A stretch of DNA of 64,000 bases from an uncultured Pelagibacteraceae bacterium (GCA_902555435.1 CACDRL010000002.1:62001-126000), one strand, 5' to 3'; shown: positions 38,941-47,951, counted from the stretch's first letter. Translations and numbers: made by a program. Notes: generated by a model not told the origin, from the letters alone.

Positions 38941-39308
38941 TGGCTGATAGAATAGGAAAACCAGTATCACAAAGACAGCTTAGAGTTGGAGAGATGATTA
39001 AGCAGTCTTTAAGCATGATTTTTATAAGAAATGAGGCTAAGGTGCCGAATTTAGAAACAAATACTATAACAGTTACTGAGGTTAGAATGAGTCCTGATTT
39101 AAAAATTGCTAAAGCATATGTTCTTCCATTGGGAGGAAAAGATGCTGAGGAAACAATTAATGTTTTGAAAGAGTACTCATTTTTAATAAGAAAAATTTTA
39201 TCACAAAAAGTGGTTATGAAATTTTTACCAAAATTACTTTTTAGAAAAGATGAGTCTTTTGAGTATGCGGAAAAAATAGAAAACTTAATAAAACAAACAA
39301 ATAAATAG
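38940..39308 (+). CDS. rbfA: Ribosome-binding factor A (RbfA)
   Basis: 122-residue KH-fold protein for 30S maturation and cold adaptation. Features: RQLRVGEMIKQSLSMIF at the N-terminus, TEVRMSPDLKIAKAYVLPLG mid-protein, and PKLLFRKDESFEYAEKIENL at the end. It is coupled to infB by a one-base overlap. truB normally follows; here rpsO starts after 12 bases. Confidence 0.95.
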   Translation: MADRIGKPVSQRQLRVGEMIKQSLSMIFIRNEAKVPNLETNTITVTEVRMSPDLKIAKAYVLPLGGKDAEETINVLKEYSFLIRKILSQKVVMKFLPKLLFRKDESFEYAEKIENLIKQTNK

Positions 39309-39320
39309 GAAGAAAGAGGC

Positions 39321-39569
39321 ATGAATAAAAAGGCACAAGAATTAGCAATGCATGATAAAGATACTGGATCTTCAGAAATTCAAATCGCTTTGCTAACAGA
39401 GAAAATTGAAACTCTCTCTAAGCATATTAAGCAATTCAAGAAGGATAAACATTCATCTGTAGGATTGTTGAGAGCGGTGAATAGAAGAAAGAAATTGTTA
39501 GAATACTTAAAGAAAAACAAAATGGATTCTTACAAAAATGTACTGTCGAAATTGAATTTAAGAAAATAG
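39321..39569 (+). CDS. rpsO: 30S ribosomal protein S15 (RpsO)
   Basis: Primary 16S rRNA binder nucleating the platform. The sequence carries HDKDTGSSEIQIALLTEKI, HIKQFKKDKHSSVGLLRAVNRRKKLL and the terminal YLKK region. 82 residues, slightly shorter than the usual 88-89. An AAGAAAGAGG ribosome-binding region precedes the ATG. It is followed by an unusual purine-rich spacer before pnp. Confidence 0.97.
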   Translation: MNKKAQELAMHDKDTGSSEIQIALLTEKIETLSKHIKQFKKDKHSSVGLLRAVNRRKKLLEYLKKNKMDSYKNVLSKLNLRK

Positions 39570-39626
39570 AAGTCAAGATAGATAGAACGGAATGGAACGA
39601 AACGAACGAAACGAAATGGAAATGAA
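39570..39626 (+). repeat. Purine-rich quasi-repeat spacer between rpsO and pnp
   Basis: From about 39578 to the pnp ATG the plus strand is almost entirely A and G with scattered single C or T, in irregular repeats of GGAAT, GAAC and GAAAC units. Such RNA can form almost no secondary structure. It stands out from the A/T-dominated spacers elsewhere in the window. It replaces the hairpin that in enterobacteria lets RNase III and PNPase control pnp. Confidence 0.6.
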
Positions 39627-41699
39627 ATGTTTAAAGTATATAAGAAGGAAATTGAAGTAGCGGGAAAGAAGATAAGTTTAGAAACAGGTAAAGTAGCAAG
39701 ACAGGCAGACGGTGCAATAATCGCAACATGTGGAGAGACAGTCGTACTAGCAACAGTAGTAGGAGCAAAAAAAGTAAATCCTGACATGGATTACTTTCCA
39801 TTATCTGTAAATTACCAAGAGAAATATTATGCAGCTGGAAAAATTCCAGGTGGATATTTTAAAAGAGAAGCAAGACCAACTGAGAGCGAAACATTAATCT
39901 CTAGATTAATTGATAGACCAATCAGACCTTTGTTTCCTGATGAATTTAAAAATGAAGTACAGTTATTACCAACTGTAATTTCATACGATAAAGAAAACGA
40001 GCCAGATATTTTATCAATCACTGCTTCATCGGCAGCATTAGCTATATCAGGAATGCCATTTATGGGACCTGTAGGAGCCTCAAGGGTTGGATTTATTGAT
40101 GGAAAATATGTTTTAAACCCATCTAAAGAAGAGTTAGAAAAATCGAAATTAGATTTAGTTGTAGCAGGTACAAAAGATGCTGTGCTTATGGTTGAGTCAG
40201 AAGCAAACGGTTTAACTGAAGAAGAAATGTTAAACGCAGTTAAATTTGGTCATGAAGGCTTTGTTCCAGTGATCGAAATGATTGAGGAGCTTGCAAAAGA
40301 ATGTAGAAAACCTGAATGGACAGTTGAGAAAAAAGATTTATCTGAAGTTAAGAAAAAACTTGAGGAAACTTTTACTGAAGATCTTAAGAAAGCTTTTGCT
40401 ACAAGAGATAAACAAGATAGATCAAATCAAATTTCCGAAATCACAGATAAAGCCAAAAAACTTTATGAGGAAGATGAAAACTACACAGATCTTGATGTTA
40501 ACAGTCAGCTTAAAAATCTAGAAAAATCAATTGTTAGAACTGATATTTTAAAAAATAAAAATAGAATTGATGGAAGAGGTTTATCTGATGTAAGACCTAT
40601 CGAGTGTGAAGTGGGTGTTTTACCAAGAGCTCATGGTTCTGCATTGTTTACTAGAGGTGAAACTCAAGCAATTGTTGTTGCAACTCTGGGAACTTCAGAT
40701 GATGAACAAAGAATTGAAAGTTTAGATGGGCTTCAGAGAGAGCGATTTATGCTTCACTATAATTTTCCTCCTTTTTCAGTTGGAGAAACTGGGAGAATTG
40801 GAACTGGTAGAAGAGAAATCGGACATGGTAAATTAGCTTGGAGAGCGATTAACTCTTCATTACCAACTAAAGAGGCATTTCCATATACTTTTAGAGTAGT
40901 TTCAGAAATAACTGAGTCCAATGGTTCTTCTTCAATGGCTACTGTTTGTGGAACATCTTTAGCATTAATGGATGCTGGAGTTCCAATTAAAGAGCCAGTT
41001 GCAGGTATTGCAATGGGTTTAATCAAAGAAGGTGATGATTTTAGTGTCTTATCAGATATTTTAGGTGATGAAGATCACCTAGGTGATATGGACTTTAAAG
41101 TTGCTGGAACAAAAGATGGAATTACTTCTCTTCAAATGGATATCAAAATTACAGGTATTACATTTGAAATTATGGAGCAAGCATTAAGCCAAGCTAAAGA
41201 TGGAAGAGTTCATATTTTAGGAGAAATGAATAAAGCATTATCAGCTTCAAGATCTGATGTTGGAAAACATACTCCAAAAATGGAACAAGTTAATGTTGAT
41301 AAAAAAGACATTGCTGCTGTCATTGGAAAAGGTGGTGCAACAATCAGAGAAATAGTTGAAAAATCAGGTGCGAAAGTAGATGTAAACGACGAAGGTGTGG
41401 TAACAGTTGCTGCTCCAGATGAAGAGTCTAGAAATATTGCAATGCAGATGATTAAAGACATAACTGCAAAAGCTGAACTGAATAAAATTTATTCAGGTAA
41501 AGTAATGAAGATTATGGAATTTGGTGCATTTGTTAATTTCTTAGGAAAACAAGACGGACTTGTTCATATCTCAGAACTTGCAGATAAAAGAGTTGCTAAA
41601 GTAACTGATGTTGTCAAAGAAGGTGACGAAGTAAAAGTTAAAGTGATTGGTTTTGATAGAGGTAAAGTTAAACTTTCTATGAAACAAGCTACTGAGTAA
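39627..41699 (+). CDS. pnp: Polynucleotide phosphorylase (Pnp)
   Basis: 3'-5' phosphorolytic exoribonuclease. Two RNase PH domains (residues about 10-140 and 310-545; [34 protein letters not shown]), a KH domain ([15 protein letters not shown]) and an S1 domain ([21 protein letters not shown]) are in order. 690 residues, slightly short. It ends the nusA-to-pnp run and is followed by a clear terminator. Confidence 0.98.
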   Translation: MFKVYKKEIEVAGKKISLETGKVARQADGAIIATCGETVVLATVVGAKKVNPDMDYFPLSVNYQEKYYAAGKIPGGYFKREARPTESETLISRLIDRPIRPLFPDEFKNEVQLLPTVISYDKENEPDILSITASSAALAISGMPFMGPVGASRVGFIDGKYVLNPSKEELEKSKLDLVVAGTKDAVLMVESEANGLTEEEMLNAVKFGHEGFVPVIEMIEELAKECRKPEWTVEKKDLSEVKKKLEETFTEDLKKAFATRDKQDRSNQISEITDKAKKLYEEDENYTDLDVNSQLKNLEKSIVRTDILKNKNRIDGRGLSDVRPIECEVGVLPRAHGSALFTRGETQAIVVATLGTSDDEQRIESLDGLQRERFMLHYNFPPFSVGETGRIGTGRREIGHGKLAWRAINSSLPTKEAFPYTFRVVSEITESNGSSSMATVCGTSLALMDAGVPIKEPVAGIAMGLIKEGDDFSVLSDILGDEDHLGDMDFKVAGTKDGITSLQMDIKITGITFEIMEQALSQAKDGRVHILGEMNKALSASRSDVGKHTPKMEQVNVDKKDIAAVIGKGGATIREIVEKSGAKVDVNDEGVVTVAAPDEESRNIAMQMIKDITAKAELNKIYSGKVMKIMEFGAFVNFLGKQDGLVHISELADKRVAKVTDVVKEGDEVKVKVIGFDRGKVKLSMKQATE

Positions 41700-41721
41700 T
41701 TAATAACTTAAATTAAAATTC

Positions 41722-41755
41722 AAAACCCCTGGAATGAGAGTTCTGGGGGTTTTTT
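41722..41755 (+). terminator. Rho-independent terminator after pnp
   Basis: AAAACCCC pairs with GGGGTTTT, extended inward by GAA/TTC with wobble pairs, followed by more T. It ends the long plus-strand run. The stop codon of the convergent DUF1737 gene lies at its end. Confidence 0.9.
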
Positions 41756-41960
41756 ATATAGAAGATAAATTAATTTTTTTTGAGTATTTTTTATTTGGCA
41801 CATTTTTTATAACTGCTTGGCCACAACGCATTACTCCACGTTTCTTATCAAATGTCATTTTGGGCTCACCATACAATTTCCATCCATTCGATAATGCTTC
41901 AGTCACTCGATTACAAAATCTTGCTGTATCATCATCAGTAATAAATCTGTATCCCTTCAT
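41754..41960 (-). CDS. DUF1737-family small protein
   Basis: 68 residues: YRFITDDDTARFCNRVTEALSNGW, then LYGEPKMTFDKKRGVMRCGQAVIKNV, which I recognise as DUF1737. Members are small, cytoplasmic and uncharacterised, found widely in marine bacteria. The 17-base spacer after fabI suggests co-transcription with the fab genes. The Lys/Ser-rich tail runs into the pnp terminator. No function is proposed. Confidence 0.88.
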   Translation of the reverse strand: MKGYRFITDDDTARFCNRVTEALSNGWKLYGEPKMTFDKKRGVMRCGQAVIKNVPNKKYSKKINLSSI

Positions 41961-41977
41961 ATATTTTTAACTAAATT

Positions 41978-42763
41978 TTAGGTTATATTTTTTGGATCTG
42001 GCATCCCAACTTTGTTATATCCAGCATCTACGTAGTGAATTTCACCAGTAACTCCGTTCGCAAGATCACTAAGTAGGTATAATGCTGAATTTCCAACATC
42101 ATGAATATCCACATTTCTCTTTAGAAAAGAATGATCTTCATTCCATTTGTATAGGAATTTTGCATCTCCAATTGCAGATGCAGCTAACGTTTTTATAGGT
42201 CCTGCACTTATCGCATTCACTCTCATGCCCTTGGTACCCAAATCTCTTGCTAGATACTTAACACTAGCTTCAAGAGCAGATTTGCAAACACCCATTACAT
42301 TATAATTTGGGATTGCTTTGGTAGATTCGTAAGTCAAAGTTAATAAACTTCCATCTTGTTTCATTACCTTTGAAGCTTCTTTTGCTACTTCAGTGAATGA
42401 AAAGCATGAGATTAACATACTCCTTAAAAAGTTTTCTCTAGTTGTATTTAAATATTCACCTGATAACTCTGATTTATCAGAGAAAGCAACTGCATGAACG
42501 ACAAAATCAATTTCGCCCCATTGGGATTTGATATCTTCAAATAATTTTACAACTTCTTCTTTTTTTTCAACATCACAACTAAAAGTAACTTTTGAATTTA
42601 ATTTTTCTGCTAAAGGAACTACTCTTTTTTTAAGAGCGTCACCTAAATATGTAAATGCTAGCTCGGCTCCAGCCTCTGCAAGTTTTTGAGAAATACCCCA
42701 GGCAATAGATCTTTCATTAGCGACACCCATGATTAATCCTTTTTTACCTTTCATTAAACTCAT
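41978..42763 (-). CDS. fabI: Enoyl-[ACP] reductase (FabI)
   Basis: NADH-dependent last step of fatty-acid elongation. The N-terminal nucleotide motif is LIMGVANERSIAWGI. The catalytic Tyr-x6-Lys lies in NYNVMGVCKSALEA, and RVNAISAGPIKTLAASAI follows. 261 residues, normal length. Three bases separate it from fabB. It belongs to the fabA-fabB-fabI operon. Confidence 0.97.
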   Translation of the reverse strand: MSLMKGKKGLIMGVANERSIAWGISQKLAEAGAELAFTYLGDALKKRVVPLAEKLNSKVTFSCDVEKKEEVVKLFEDIKSQWGEIDFVVHAVAFSDKSELSGEYLNTTRENFLRSMLISCFSFTEVAKEASKVMKQDGSLLTLTYESTKAIPNYNVMGVCKSALEASVKYLARDLGTKGMRVNAISAGPIKTLAASAIGDAKFLYKWNEDHSFLKRNVDIHDVGNSALYLLSDLANGVTGEIHYVDAGYNKVGMPDPKNIT

Positions 42764-42766
42764 AAA

Positions 42767-43978
42767 TTAGACCTTTTCAAAAATTAAAGCTGCATTAGTT
42801 CCACCAAAACCAAAGCTATTTGACATTACCGTATTTAAAGTTGCTCCCGTTTCAGTTTTTGAAACTATAGGAAATTTTTTAGCATCATCATCCATATTAG
42901 TAATATTTGCAGAACCTGTAATGAAATTATTCTTCATCATTATTAAACAATAAATTGCTTCATGAACTGAAGCAGCTCCTAATGGATGACCTGATAAAGA
43001 TTTAGTTGAACTTATTTTTGGAATGTCCTCTCCAAAAGTTTCTTTAATAGCATTAAGCTCAGTTATATCTCCAACTGGTGTAGATGTTCCATGAGTATTA
43101 ATGTAATCAATTTTATTTTTAGCTGTTGCCATTGCCATTTTCATGCATCTAACAGCACCTTCACCCGATGGTGCTACCATGTCGTATCCATCTGAAGTTG
43201 CTCCATAACCAGTTAATTCTGCGTATATTTTAGCCCCTCTTGCTTTAGCATGTTCGTATTCTTCAAGTACTAATACGCCTGCACCTCCAGCGATTACAAA
43301 TCCATCTCTAGTTTTGTCATAAGCTCTAGACGCAGATTGTGGCGTGTCATTATATTTTGAGGATAAAGCTGTCATAGCATCAAACATTGCTGTCATTGCC
43401 CAATGAATTTCTTCACTTCCACCTGCAAAAACAATATCCTGTTTACCCATTTGAATTAATTCCATAGAATTTCCTATGCAGTGTCCACTAGTTGCACATG
43501 CAGAACTCATTGTGTAGTTAGTTCCTTTAATTTTAAATGGTACTGCAAGTGTTGCAGAAGCAGTACTGGCCATTGTTCTTGGAACAATAAATGGCCCCAT
43601 TAGTTTTGGAGTTTTAGCTCTTGTTTTGTCTGCCGCAAGTATTACATTCTCGATTGATGGGCCACCTGAACCCATTACAATCCCAGTTTTAAAATTGCTC
43701 ACTTCACTTTCTTCTAATCCCGAGTCCTCAATTGCCTCTTTCATTGCAATATAATTGTAAGCTGAGCCTGAACCCATAAATCTAATTGTTTTTCTATCTA
43801 TGTGATCTTCAAGTTTTATATTTGGCTTCCCATGAACATGGCTTTTTAAGTTATGTTCTTTATAATCTTCAGCATAAGAAATTCCTGATTTTGAATTTAA
43901 TAAAGATTGATGAACTTCATCTTGATTATTTCCTAAACAAGAAACAACTCCTAAACCTGTAATAACTACTCTTCTCAT
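42767..43978 (-). CDS. fabB: 3-oxoacyl-[ACP] synthase I (FabB)
   Basis: Condensing enzyme needed for unsaturated fatty acids. The active cysteine is in [13 protein letters not shown], the two histidines in [11 protein letters not shown] and [13 protein letters not shown], and the glycine-rich end is [13 protein letters not shown]. 403 residues. Its ATG follows fabA directly (one-base overlap at 43978). FabB next to FabA, rather than FabF, supports the FabB call. Confidence 0.96.
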   Translation of the reverse strand: MRRVVITGLGVVSCLGNNQDEVHQSLLNSKSGISYAEDYKEHNLKSHVHGKPNIKLEDHIDRKTIRFMGSGSAYNYIAMKEAIEDSGLEESEVSNFKTGIVMGSGGPSIENVILAADKTRAKTPKLMGPFIVPRTMASTASATLAVPFKIKGTNYTMSSACATSGHCIGNSMELIQMGKQDIVFAGGSEEIHWAMTAMFDAMTALSSKYNDTPQSASRAYDKTRDGFVIAGGAGVLVLEEYEHAKARGAKIYAELTGYGATSDGYDMVAPSGEGAVRCMKMAMATAKNKIDYINTHGTSTPVGDITELNAIKETFGEDIPKISSTKSLSGHPLGAASVHEAIYCLIMMKNNFITGSANITNMDDDAKKFPIVSKTETGATLNTVMSNSFGFGGTNAALIFEKV

Positions 43979-44478
43979 TATTTAAACAAACCTACCTTTA
44001 AATTTTCTGCTGAATATATTTTTTTATTATCTGCAAGAACAATTCCATTTGCAAGCCCAACAGTTGTTCCTCCAGGAGACATAATTTTTTTCATTTCTAT
44101 TTCATATCTTACATTTTTTACGTTCTGTAATACTTCGCCTGTAAATTTCACAGTACCCACTCCTAGAGCTCTTCCTTTTCCAGGATTTCCTAGCCAACCT
44201 AGAAAAAAACCTACCAGTTGCCACATAGCATCTAAACCTAGGCACCCTGGCATAACTGGATCTTTTTTAAAATGACAATCAAAAAACCAAAGATCATCCT
44301 TAATATCTAATTCAGCTTTTAAAGAGCCTTTATTAAATGTACCATTATTTTCATTGATTTCAGTTATTCTGTCAAACATAAGCATTGGTGGAAGAGGTAA
44401 TTTTGCATTTCCAGGTCCAAAAAGGTCACCATTTCCACAACTTATTAGGTCATCATAGGAGTACGAGTTTTTTTTCAT
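43978..44478 (-). CDS. fabA: 3-hydroxydecanoyl-[ACP] dehydratase/isomerase (FabA)
   Basis: Introduces the cis double bond in fatty-acid synthesis. The catalytic His and Asp lie in [20 protein letters not shown], followed by [22 protein letters not shown]. The chosen ATG gives [17 protein letters not shown] (166 residues) with a good GGGAG site; the frame is open 23 codons further but that part would cover the irr promoter region. It heads fabA-fabB-fabI-DUF1737 and diverges from irr. Confidence 0.96.
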   Translation of the reverse strand: MKKNSYSYDDLISCGNGDLFGPGNAKLPLPPMLMFDRITEINENNGTFNKGSLKAELDIKDDLWFFDCHFKKDPVMPGCLGLDAMWQLVGFFLGWLGNPGKGRALGVGTVKFTGEVLQNVKNVRYEIEMKKIMSPGGTTVGLANGIVLADNKKIYSAENLKVGLFK

Positions 44479-44549
44479 AATTTTGAGCTCCCTTAATACT
44501 TGATTTAATCCTAATATAATATAATAAAACGTTATATTTTTATTCATAC

Positions 44550-44565
44550 TTTAGAATAATTATAA
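44550..44565. promoter_or_regulatory. Candidate Irr box upstream of irr
   Basis: The near-palindrome TTTAGAATAATTATAA lies six bases before the irr ATG. Its reverse complement matches the motif at 45031-45046 in 15 of 16 positions. It resembles the iron control element bound by Irr (TTTAGAA half-sites). Position around the expected transcription start suggests autorepression. Confidence 0.6.
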
Positions 44566-44571
44566 AAAATA

Positions 44572-45000
44572 ATGTCAAAAAACTGCAATTTCATTGAAAA
44601 ATTAAGAGAAATAGGTCTAAGACCTACTAAGCAAAGAGTTAAAATGTGTGAAGTTTTATTCAATAGAGAAAAAACTTTTCATTTTACAATTAATGATCTT
44701 GTAAAAATGATTTCTGATGAGATGAATGAAAAAATATCTCTAGCAACAGTTTATAATACCGTTCATGTATTTCAAAAAAAGGGATACTTAAAAGAAATTT
44801 CTATTAACAGTGATAAAAGTTATTTTGATACAAACACATCTGCTCATCATCATTTTTACGATGAAGATACGAATGAGCTAATCGATTGTGATGAGAGCGA
44901 TATAGACAAAATAAATATTAGAAAAAATATAACTGGAAAAAAAATAAATTCCGTTGAAGTTTTGGTTAAAGTTGCGAGTGATAATCAAAATCAAAAATAA
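44572..45000 (+). CDS. irr: Irr, iron/haem-responsive Fur-family regulator
   Basis: 142-residue Fur-superfamily protein: winged helix (RPTKQRVKMCEVLF, ISLATVYNTVHVFQKKGYLKEI) and a metal region with the tri-histidine HHH in NTSAHHHFYDEDTNELIDC, which is the Irr haem/metal signature. The usual N-terminal haem regulatory motif is not obvious, although Cys5 is present. Divergence from fabA is the standard rhizobial-type arrangement and supports Irr over a second Fur. It probably regulates itself and the adjacent rubrerythrin gene. Confidence 0.9.
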   Translation: MSKNCNFIEKLREIGLRPTKQRVKMCEVLFNREKTFHFTINDLVKMISDEMNEKISLATVYNTVHVFQKKGYLKEISINSDKSYFDTNTSAHHHFYDEDTNELIDCDESDIDKINIRKNITGKKINSVEVLVKVASDNQNQK

Positions 45001-45030
45001 TTCAATTAAATCAATTACTTAAAATCTACA

Positions 45031-45046
45031 TTATAATAATTCTAAA
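45031..45046. promoter_or_regulatory. Candidate Irr box upstream of the rubrerythrin gene
   Basis: TTATAATAATTCTAAA, read on the other strand as TTTAGAATTATTATAA, differs from the irr-upstream motif by one base. It ends four bases before the -35 element of the rubrerythrin promoter. Confidence 0.6.
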
Positions 45047-45049
45047 CTG

Positions 45050-45077
45050 TTGACATATTCTGCAAAAGCATTATATG
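45050..45077 (+). promoter_or_regulatory. Promoter of the rubrerythrin gene
   Basis: TTGACA (45050-45055), a 16-base spacer and TATATG (45072-45077) form a near-consensus sigma-70 promoter. The transcript would start near 45084, followed by an AAGGAG ribosome-binding site at 45093-45098 before the ATG at 45105. Confidence 0.75.
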
Positions 45078-45104
45078 GTGATTAACATTTAAAAGGAGAA
45101 AATA

Positions 45105-45521
45105 ATGTCTTTAAAAGGAAGTAAAACAGAAGAAAATTTAAAAGAAGCGTTTGCTGGTGAAAGTCAAGCAAACAGAAGATATCTTTATTTTGCTCAAAAA
45201 GCTGACATAGAAGGTTACAATGATGTAGCTGCAGTTTTTAGATCAACAGCAGAAGGTGAAACTGGTCACGCTCATGGTCATTTGGAGTATCTAGAAGAAG
45301 TTGGTGATCCAGGAACTGGTATGCCAATTGGTGAAACAAAAGCTAACCTGGCTTCTGCAGTACAAGGTGAAACTCATGAGTACACTGATATGTACCCTGG
45401 TATGGCCAAAACAGCTAGAGAAGAAGGCTTTGAAGAAATTGCTGACTGGTTTGAAACTTTAGCTAAAGCTGAAAAATCACACGCTGGTAAATTCCAAAAA
45501 ACTTTAGAATCTATTAGCTAA
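45105..45521 (+). CDS. Rubrerythrin-family diiron protein
   Basis: 138-residue ferritin-like four-helix protein. The diiron ligands are visible in [32 protein letters not shown] (ExxH), GETHEY and [10 protein letters not shown] (ExxH). It lacks the C-terminal rubredoxin domain of classical rubrerythrin. Family members reduce hydrogen peroxide. A strong promoter with a candidate Irr box, a good ribosome-binding site and a 3' hairpin suggest an abundant, iron-regulated product. The next two genes, a Fe-S oxidoreductase and DUF3501, form a recurrent trio with it. Confidence 0.93.
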   Translation: MSLKGSKTEENLKEAFAGESQANRRYLYFAQKADIEGYNDVAAVFRSTAEGETGHAHGHLEYLEEVGDPGTGMPIGETKANLASAVQGETHEYTDMYPGMAKTAREEGFEEIADWFETLAKAEKSHAGKFQKTLESIS

Positions 45522-45530
45522 TCAAATTTC

Positions 45531-45555
45531 TTAGTGGGCGCTAGTCGCCCACTAA
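45531..45555 (+). terminator. Strong hairpin after the rubrerythrin gene
   Basis: A perfect ten-base-pair stem TTAGTGGGCG / CGCCCACTAA with a five-base loop. No T tract follows, so it is not a classic terminator. It may protect the abundant rubrerythrin mRNA 3' end or partly separate it from the downstream genes. Confidence 0.5.
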
Positions 45556-45586
45556 AAACAATTCAAATTTAAAATAACTTAATTAT

Positions 45587-46918
45587 ATGAGCAAAGAAGG
45601 CAGCTTAAGTGCACCCATAAGACATCCAATAGATTTTGAGCATCCTGATTTTTTAAATCCTGAAAAGTTAGACGCTGAAATGAGAAGAGTGTTTGATATT
45701 TGTCATGGATGTCGAAGATGTTTTAATCTTTGCGACTCATTTCCAAAGCTATTTGACATGATTGATGAATCTAAAAATGAAGATGTTGAAAGCTTAACTA
45801 GCGATCAATTTGCCCCTGTCGTTGATGCATGTACATTGTGTGATATGTGTTTTATGACTAAATGCCCATATGTTCCACCTCATGATTTTGATTTAGATTT
45901 TCCACATTTAATGCTTCGATATAGAACAGCTCAAAAAAAATTAGGTAAATTACCAAGTGTACCAACACAATTAGCCCAAATAGACCGAAACGCTAAAATT
46001 GGTGTCATGTTCTCTAAAATAGTTAACTGGGCATCAAATATTAAAAATAAATTAATTAGAAAAATATTAGAATTAATTACTGGAATAGATAAAAGAGTTC
46101 AGTTACCAAAATATAACTCAGAAACTTTTTCTAATTTCTTCAAAAAAAACAGAGATAAGATAAATTATCAAACATCTTCTAAAGATAGAAAAGTTGTTAT
46201 TTATTCAACTTGTTTTGTAAATTTTAATAAAAAAAATACAGGTGTTGCCGCTTTAAAAGTTTTGAAAAAAAATGGTGTAGAAGTTCAGGAAGCTTACCCT
46301 GGTTGTTGTGGGATGCCATTTCTAGAGCAAGCTGATCTACCAAAAGTTGTTGAACAAGCGAAAAAAGTTTCTAAGGATTTAATCGAATGGATTGATAAAG
46401 GATATAAAGTAGTAACCTTAACAGCTAGTTGTGGGTTGATGTTAAAATTTGAATGGCCCTTGTTATTACCAAACGAGGAAAAAATAAAAAAATTATCTGC
46501 AAATGTTATGGATATTGATGAGTATGTTGTGGATATTGCAAAAAATGAGGGATTGGCAGAAGGATTAAATGAGATTGATGGGGGAGTAACTGTGCACCAT
46601 GCTTGTCATGCTAGGGCACAGAACATGGGTATCAAAGCAAGAGATATGTTAAAATTGATACCAAACATTAAAATTGATGTGGTTGAAAGATGTGCGGGTC
46701 ATGGAGGAACTTTTGGAGTAATGAAAGAAACTCATGATTTAGCAAATAAAGTTGGAAGACCTACAGCTAGACAAATAAAAAATAAAAATAATAAGTATAT
46801 GGCTTCTGATTGTCCTTTAGCTGGCAAACATTTAAAACAGCTAGAAGTTGATACAAATATATCCAATGATGAGGCACTACATCCTATCGAATTAATGGCA
46901 AAAAGTTATAACCTATGA
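45587..46918 (+). CDS. Fe-S oxidoreductase (heterodisulfide-reductase-like, GlpC/GlcF type)
   Basis: 443-residue soluble iron-sulfur protein. Two N-terminal [4Fe-4S] ferredoxin sites are CHGCRRCFNLC and CTLCDMCFMTKCPYVP. Two CCG-type cysteine-rich domains follow (GCCGMPFLEQADL near 240; HHACHARAQNMG and ERCAGHGGTFG near 340-370). These domains bind a cluster or FAD/quinone partner in heterodisulfide reductases and glycolate oxidase. The likely role is to pass electrons to or from the neighbouring rubrerythrin. A four-base ATGA overlap couples it to DUF3501. Confidence 0.88.
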   Translation: MSKEGSLSAPIRHPIDFEHPDFLNPEKLDAEMRRVFDICHGCRRCFNLCDSFPKLFDMIDESKNEDVESLTSDQFAPVVDACTLCDMCFMTKCPYVPPHDFDLDFPHLMLRYRTAQKKLGKLPSVPTQLAQIDRNAKIGVMFSKIVNWASNIKNKLIRKILELITGIDKRVQLPKYNSETFSNFFKKNRDKINYQTSSKDRKVVIYSTCFVNFNKKNTGVAALKVLKKNGVEVQEAYPGCCGMPFLEQADLPKVVEQAKKVSKDLIEWIDKGYKVVTLTASCGLMLKFEWPLLLPNEEKIKKLSANVMDIDEYVVDIAKNEGLAEGLNEIDGGVTVHHACHARAQNMGIKARDMLKLIPNIKIDVVERCAGHGGTFGVMKETHDLANKVGRPTARQIKNKNNKYMASDCPLAGKHLKQLEVDTNISNDEALHPIELMAKSYNL

Positions 46919-47514
46919 TTATGCCTAGAGAAAAAAGAGAAATCCAAAAACAAGATATCATGCCATTAGATGTCTACATAAAAAACAGAAGAGAATTAAG
47001 AAAAAGTATTGTTGATTTTAAAAAAAATAGAAGAATTGCTTTAGGACCTTATGCAACATTTTACTTTGAAAGTTATGAGACAATGTTAGCTCAAGTTCAA
47101 GAAATGCTATATATTGAAAAAGGTGGAGATGAACAACTTAAAGACGAGTTGTCAGCATACAACCCTTTAATACCTAATGGTAAAGAATTAACGGCTACAT
47201 TAATGTTTGAAATAGATAACCCTATATCACGTGCGGCTTTCCTAGGAAAAGTAGGCGGAATAGAAGAAACAGTGTTTATGAAAATTAATGGAGAAAAAAT
47301 AAAAGCTATACCAGAGGAAGATGTTGATAGAACATCAACTGAAGGAAAAGCTTCTTCAGTCCAATTTATTCATTTTAATTTTACAGACGACCAAATAGCT
47401 AAATTTAAGTCTGAGGAAACAGAAGTTGAAATAGGAATTGATCATAAAGAATATTCCCATACTACTAAGTTGTCTGTTAAGAACAAAAAGTCACTTTCAG
47501 CTGATTTTAGTTAA
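46915..47514 (+). CDS. DUF3501-family protein
   Basis: 199 residues, no signal peptide or membrane segment. I recognise DUF3501 from DVYIKNRRELRKSIVDFKKNRRIALGP, FYFESYETMLAQVQEMLYIEKG and YNPLIPNGKELTATLMFE. Function is unknown; it is consistently found beside rubrerythrin and the Fe-S oxidoreductase, so it is probably a partner of them. The ATGA overlap with the Fe-S gene implies matched production. The 3' end overlaps the convergent SH3 gene by 4 bases. Confidence 0.88.
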   Translation: MIMPREKREIQKQDIMPLDVYIKNRRELRKSIVDFKKNRRIALGPYATFYFESYETMLAQVQEMLYIEKGGDEQLKDELSAYNPLIPNGKELTATLMFEIDNPISRAAFLGKVGGIEETVFMKINGEKIKAIPEEDVDRTSTEGKASSVQFIHFNFTDDQIAKFKSEETEVEIGIDHKEYSHTTKLSVKNKKSLSADFS

Positions 47515-47951
47515 TTAAATCCCCAAATATTGTCTGTTTTAATCCAACCTTTAAATTCTCCAGAGGTTATTTCGCACCATTTTTGCTCACACTTTTCTAA
47601 TATCAACAACCTCCCTTCTTTAATAAGAGCGATTGGTTTTGCAAAAGATGTGGGGTTTTTAAATAAAATTTTATCTTTGGTTGCTATTGCAGAATTATTT
47701 TTTTTTAACTGAGATATATGTATCCACCCACCATTATTTTTAAAGTCTATAATCCTTCTAAAGTTTTCTTTTTTATCTATTTGCTTTAAAGGAAGATTAA
47801 TTTTTTTATAAACAAATTTCACATCAGAGTCAAAACTTGGACCATATCTAACGTTTACTTTATTTTTTTTTAAAGAAACAAACATCTCATTTGCTGAGCT
47901 TGTTGATATTAATAAAATAAAAATTAAAATTGTTCTTATAATTAATTGCAT
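47511..47951 (-). CDS. Exported bacterial SH3-domain protein
   Basis: 146 residues: a signal peptide (MQLIIRTILIFILLISTSSANE) and two SH3-like repeats (VNVRYGPSFDSDVKFVY; residues about 85-146, LLILEKCEQKWCEITSGEFKGWIKTDNIWG). The RYGPS signature marks SH3_3/SH3_4-type periplasmic domains, which often bind cell-wall peptides. Its start overlaps the ThiF-like gene end by 10 bases. No catalytic domain is present. Confidence 0.85.
   Translation of the reverse strand: MQLIIRTILIFILLISTSSANEMFVSLKKNKVNVRYGPSFDSDVKFVYKKINLPLKQIDKKENFRRIIDFKNNGGWIHISQLKKNNSAIATKDKILFKNPTSFAKPIALIKEGRLLILEKCEQKWCEITSGEFKGWIKTDNIWGFN

Noticed and set aside
38921-39322. 133-residue minus-strand open frame over rbfA
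   Set aside because: rbfA on the plus strand is conserved and coupled to infB; the antisense frame shows no family features.
44479-44547. 23-codon N-terminal extension of fabA
   Set aside because: It would cover the divergent irr control region; the internal ATG has a strong GGGAG site and matches FabA length.
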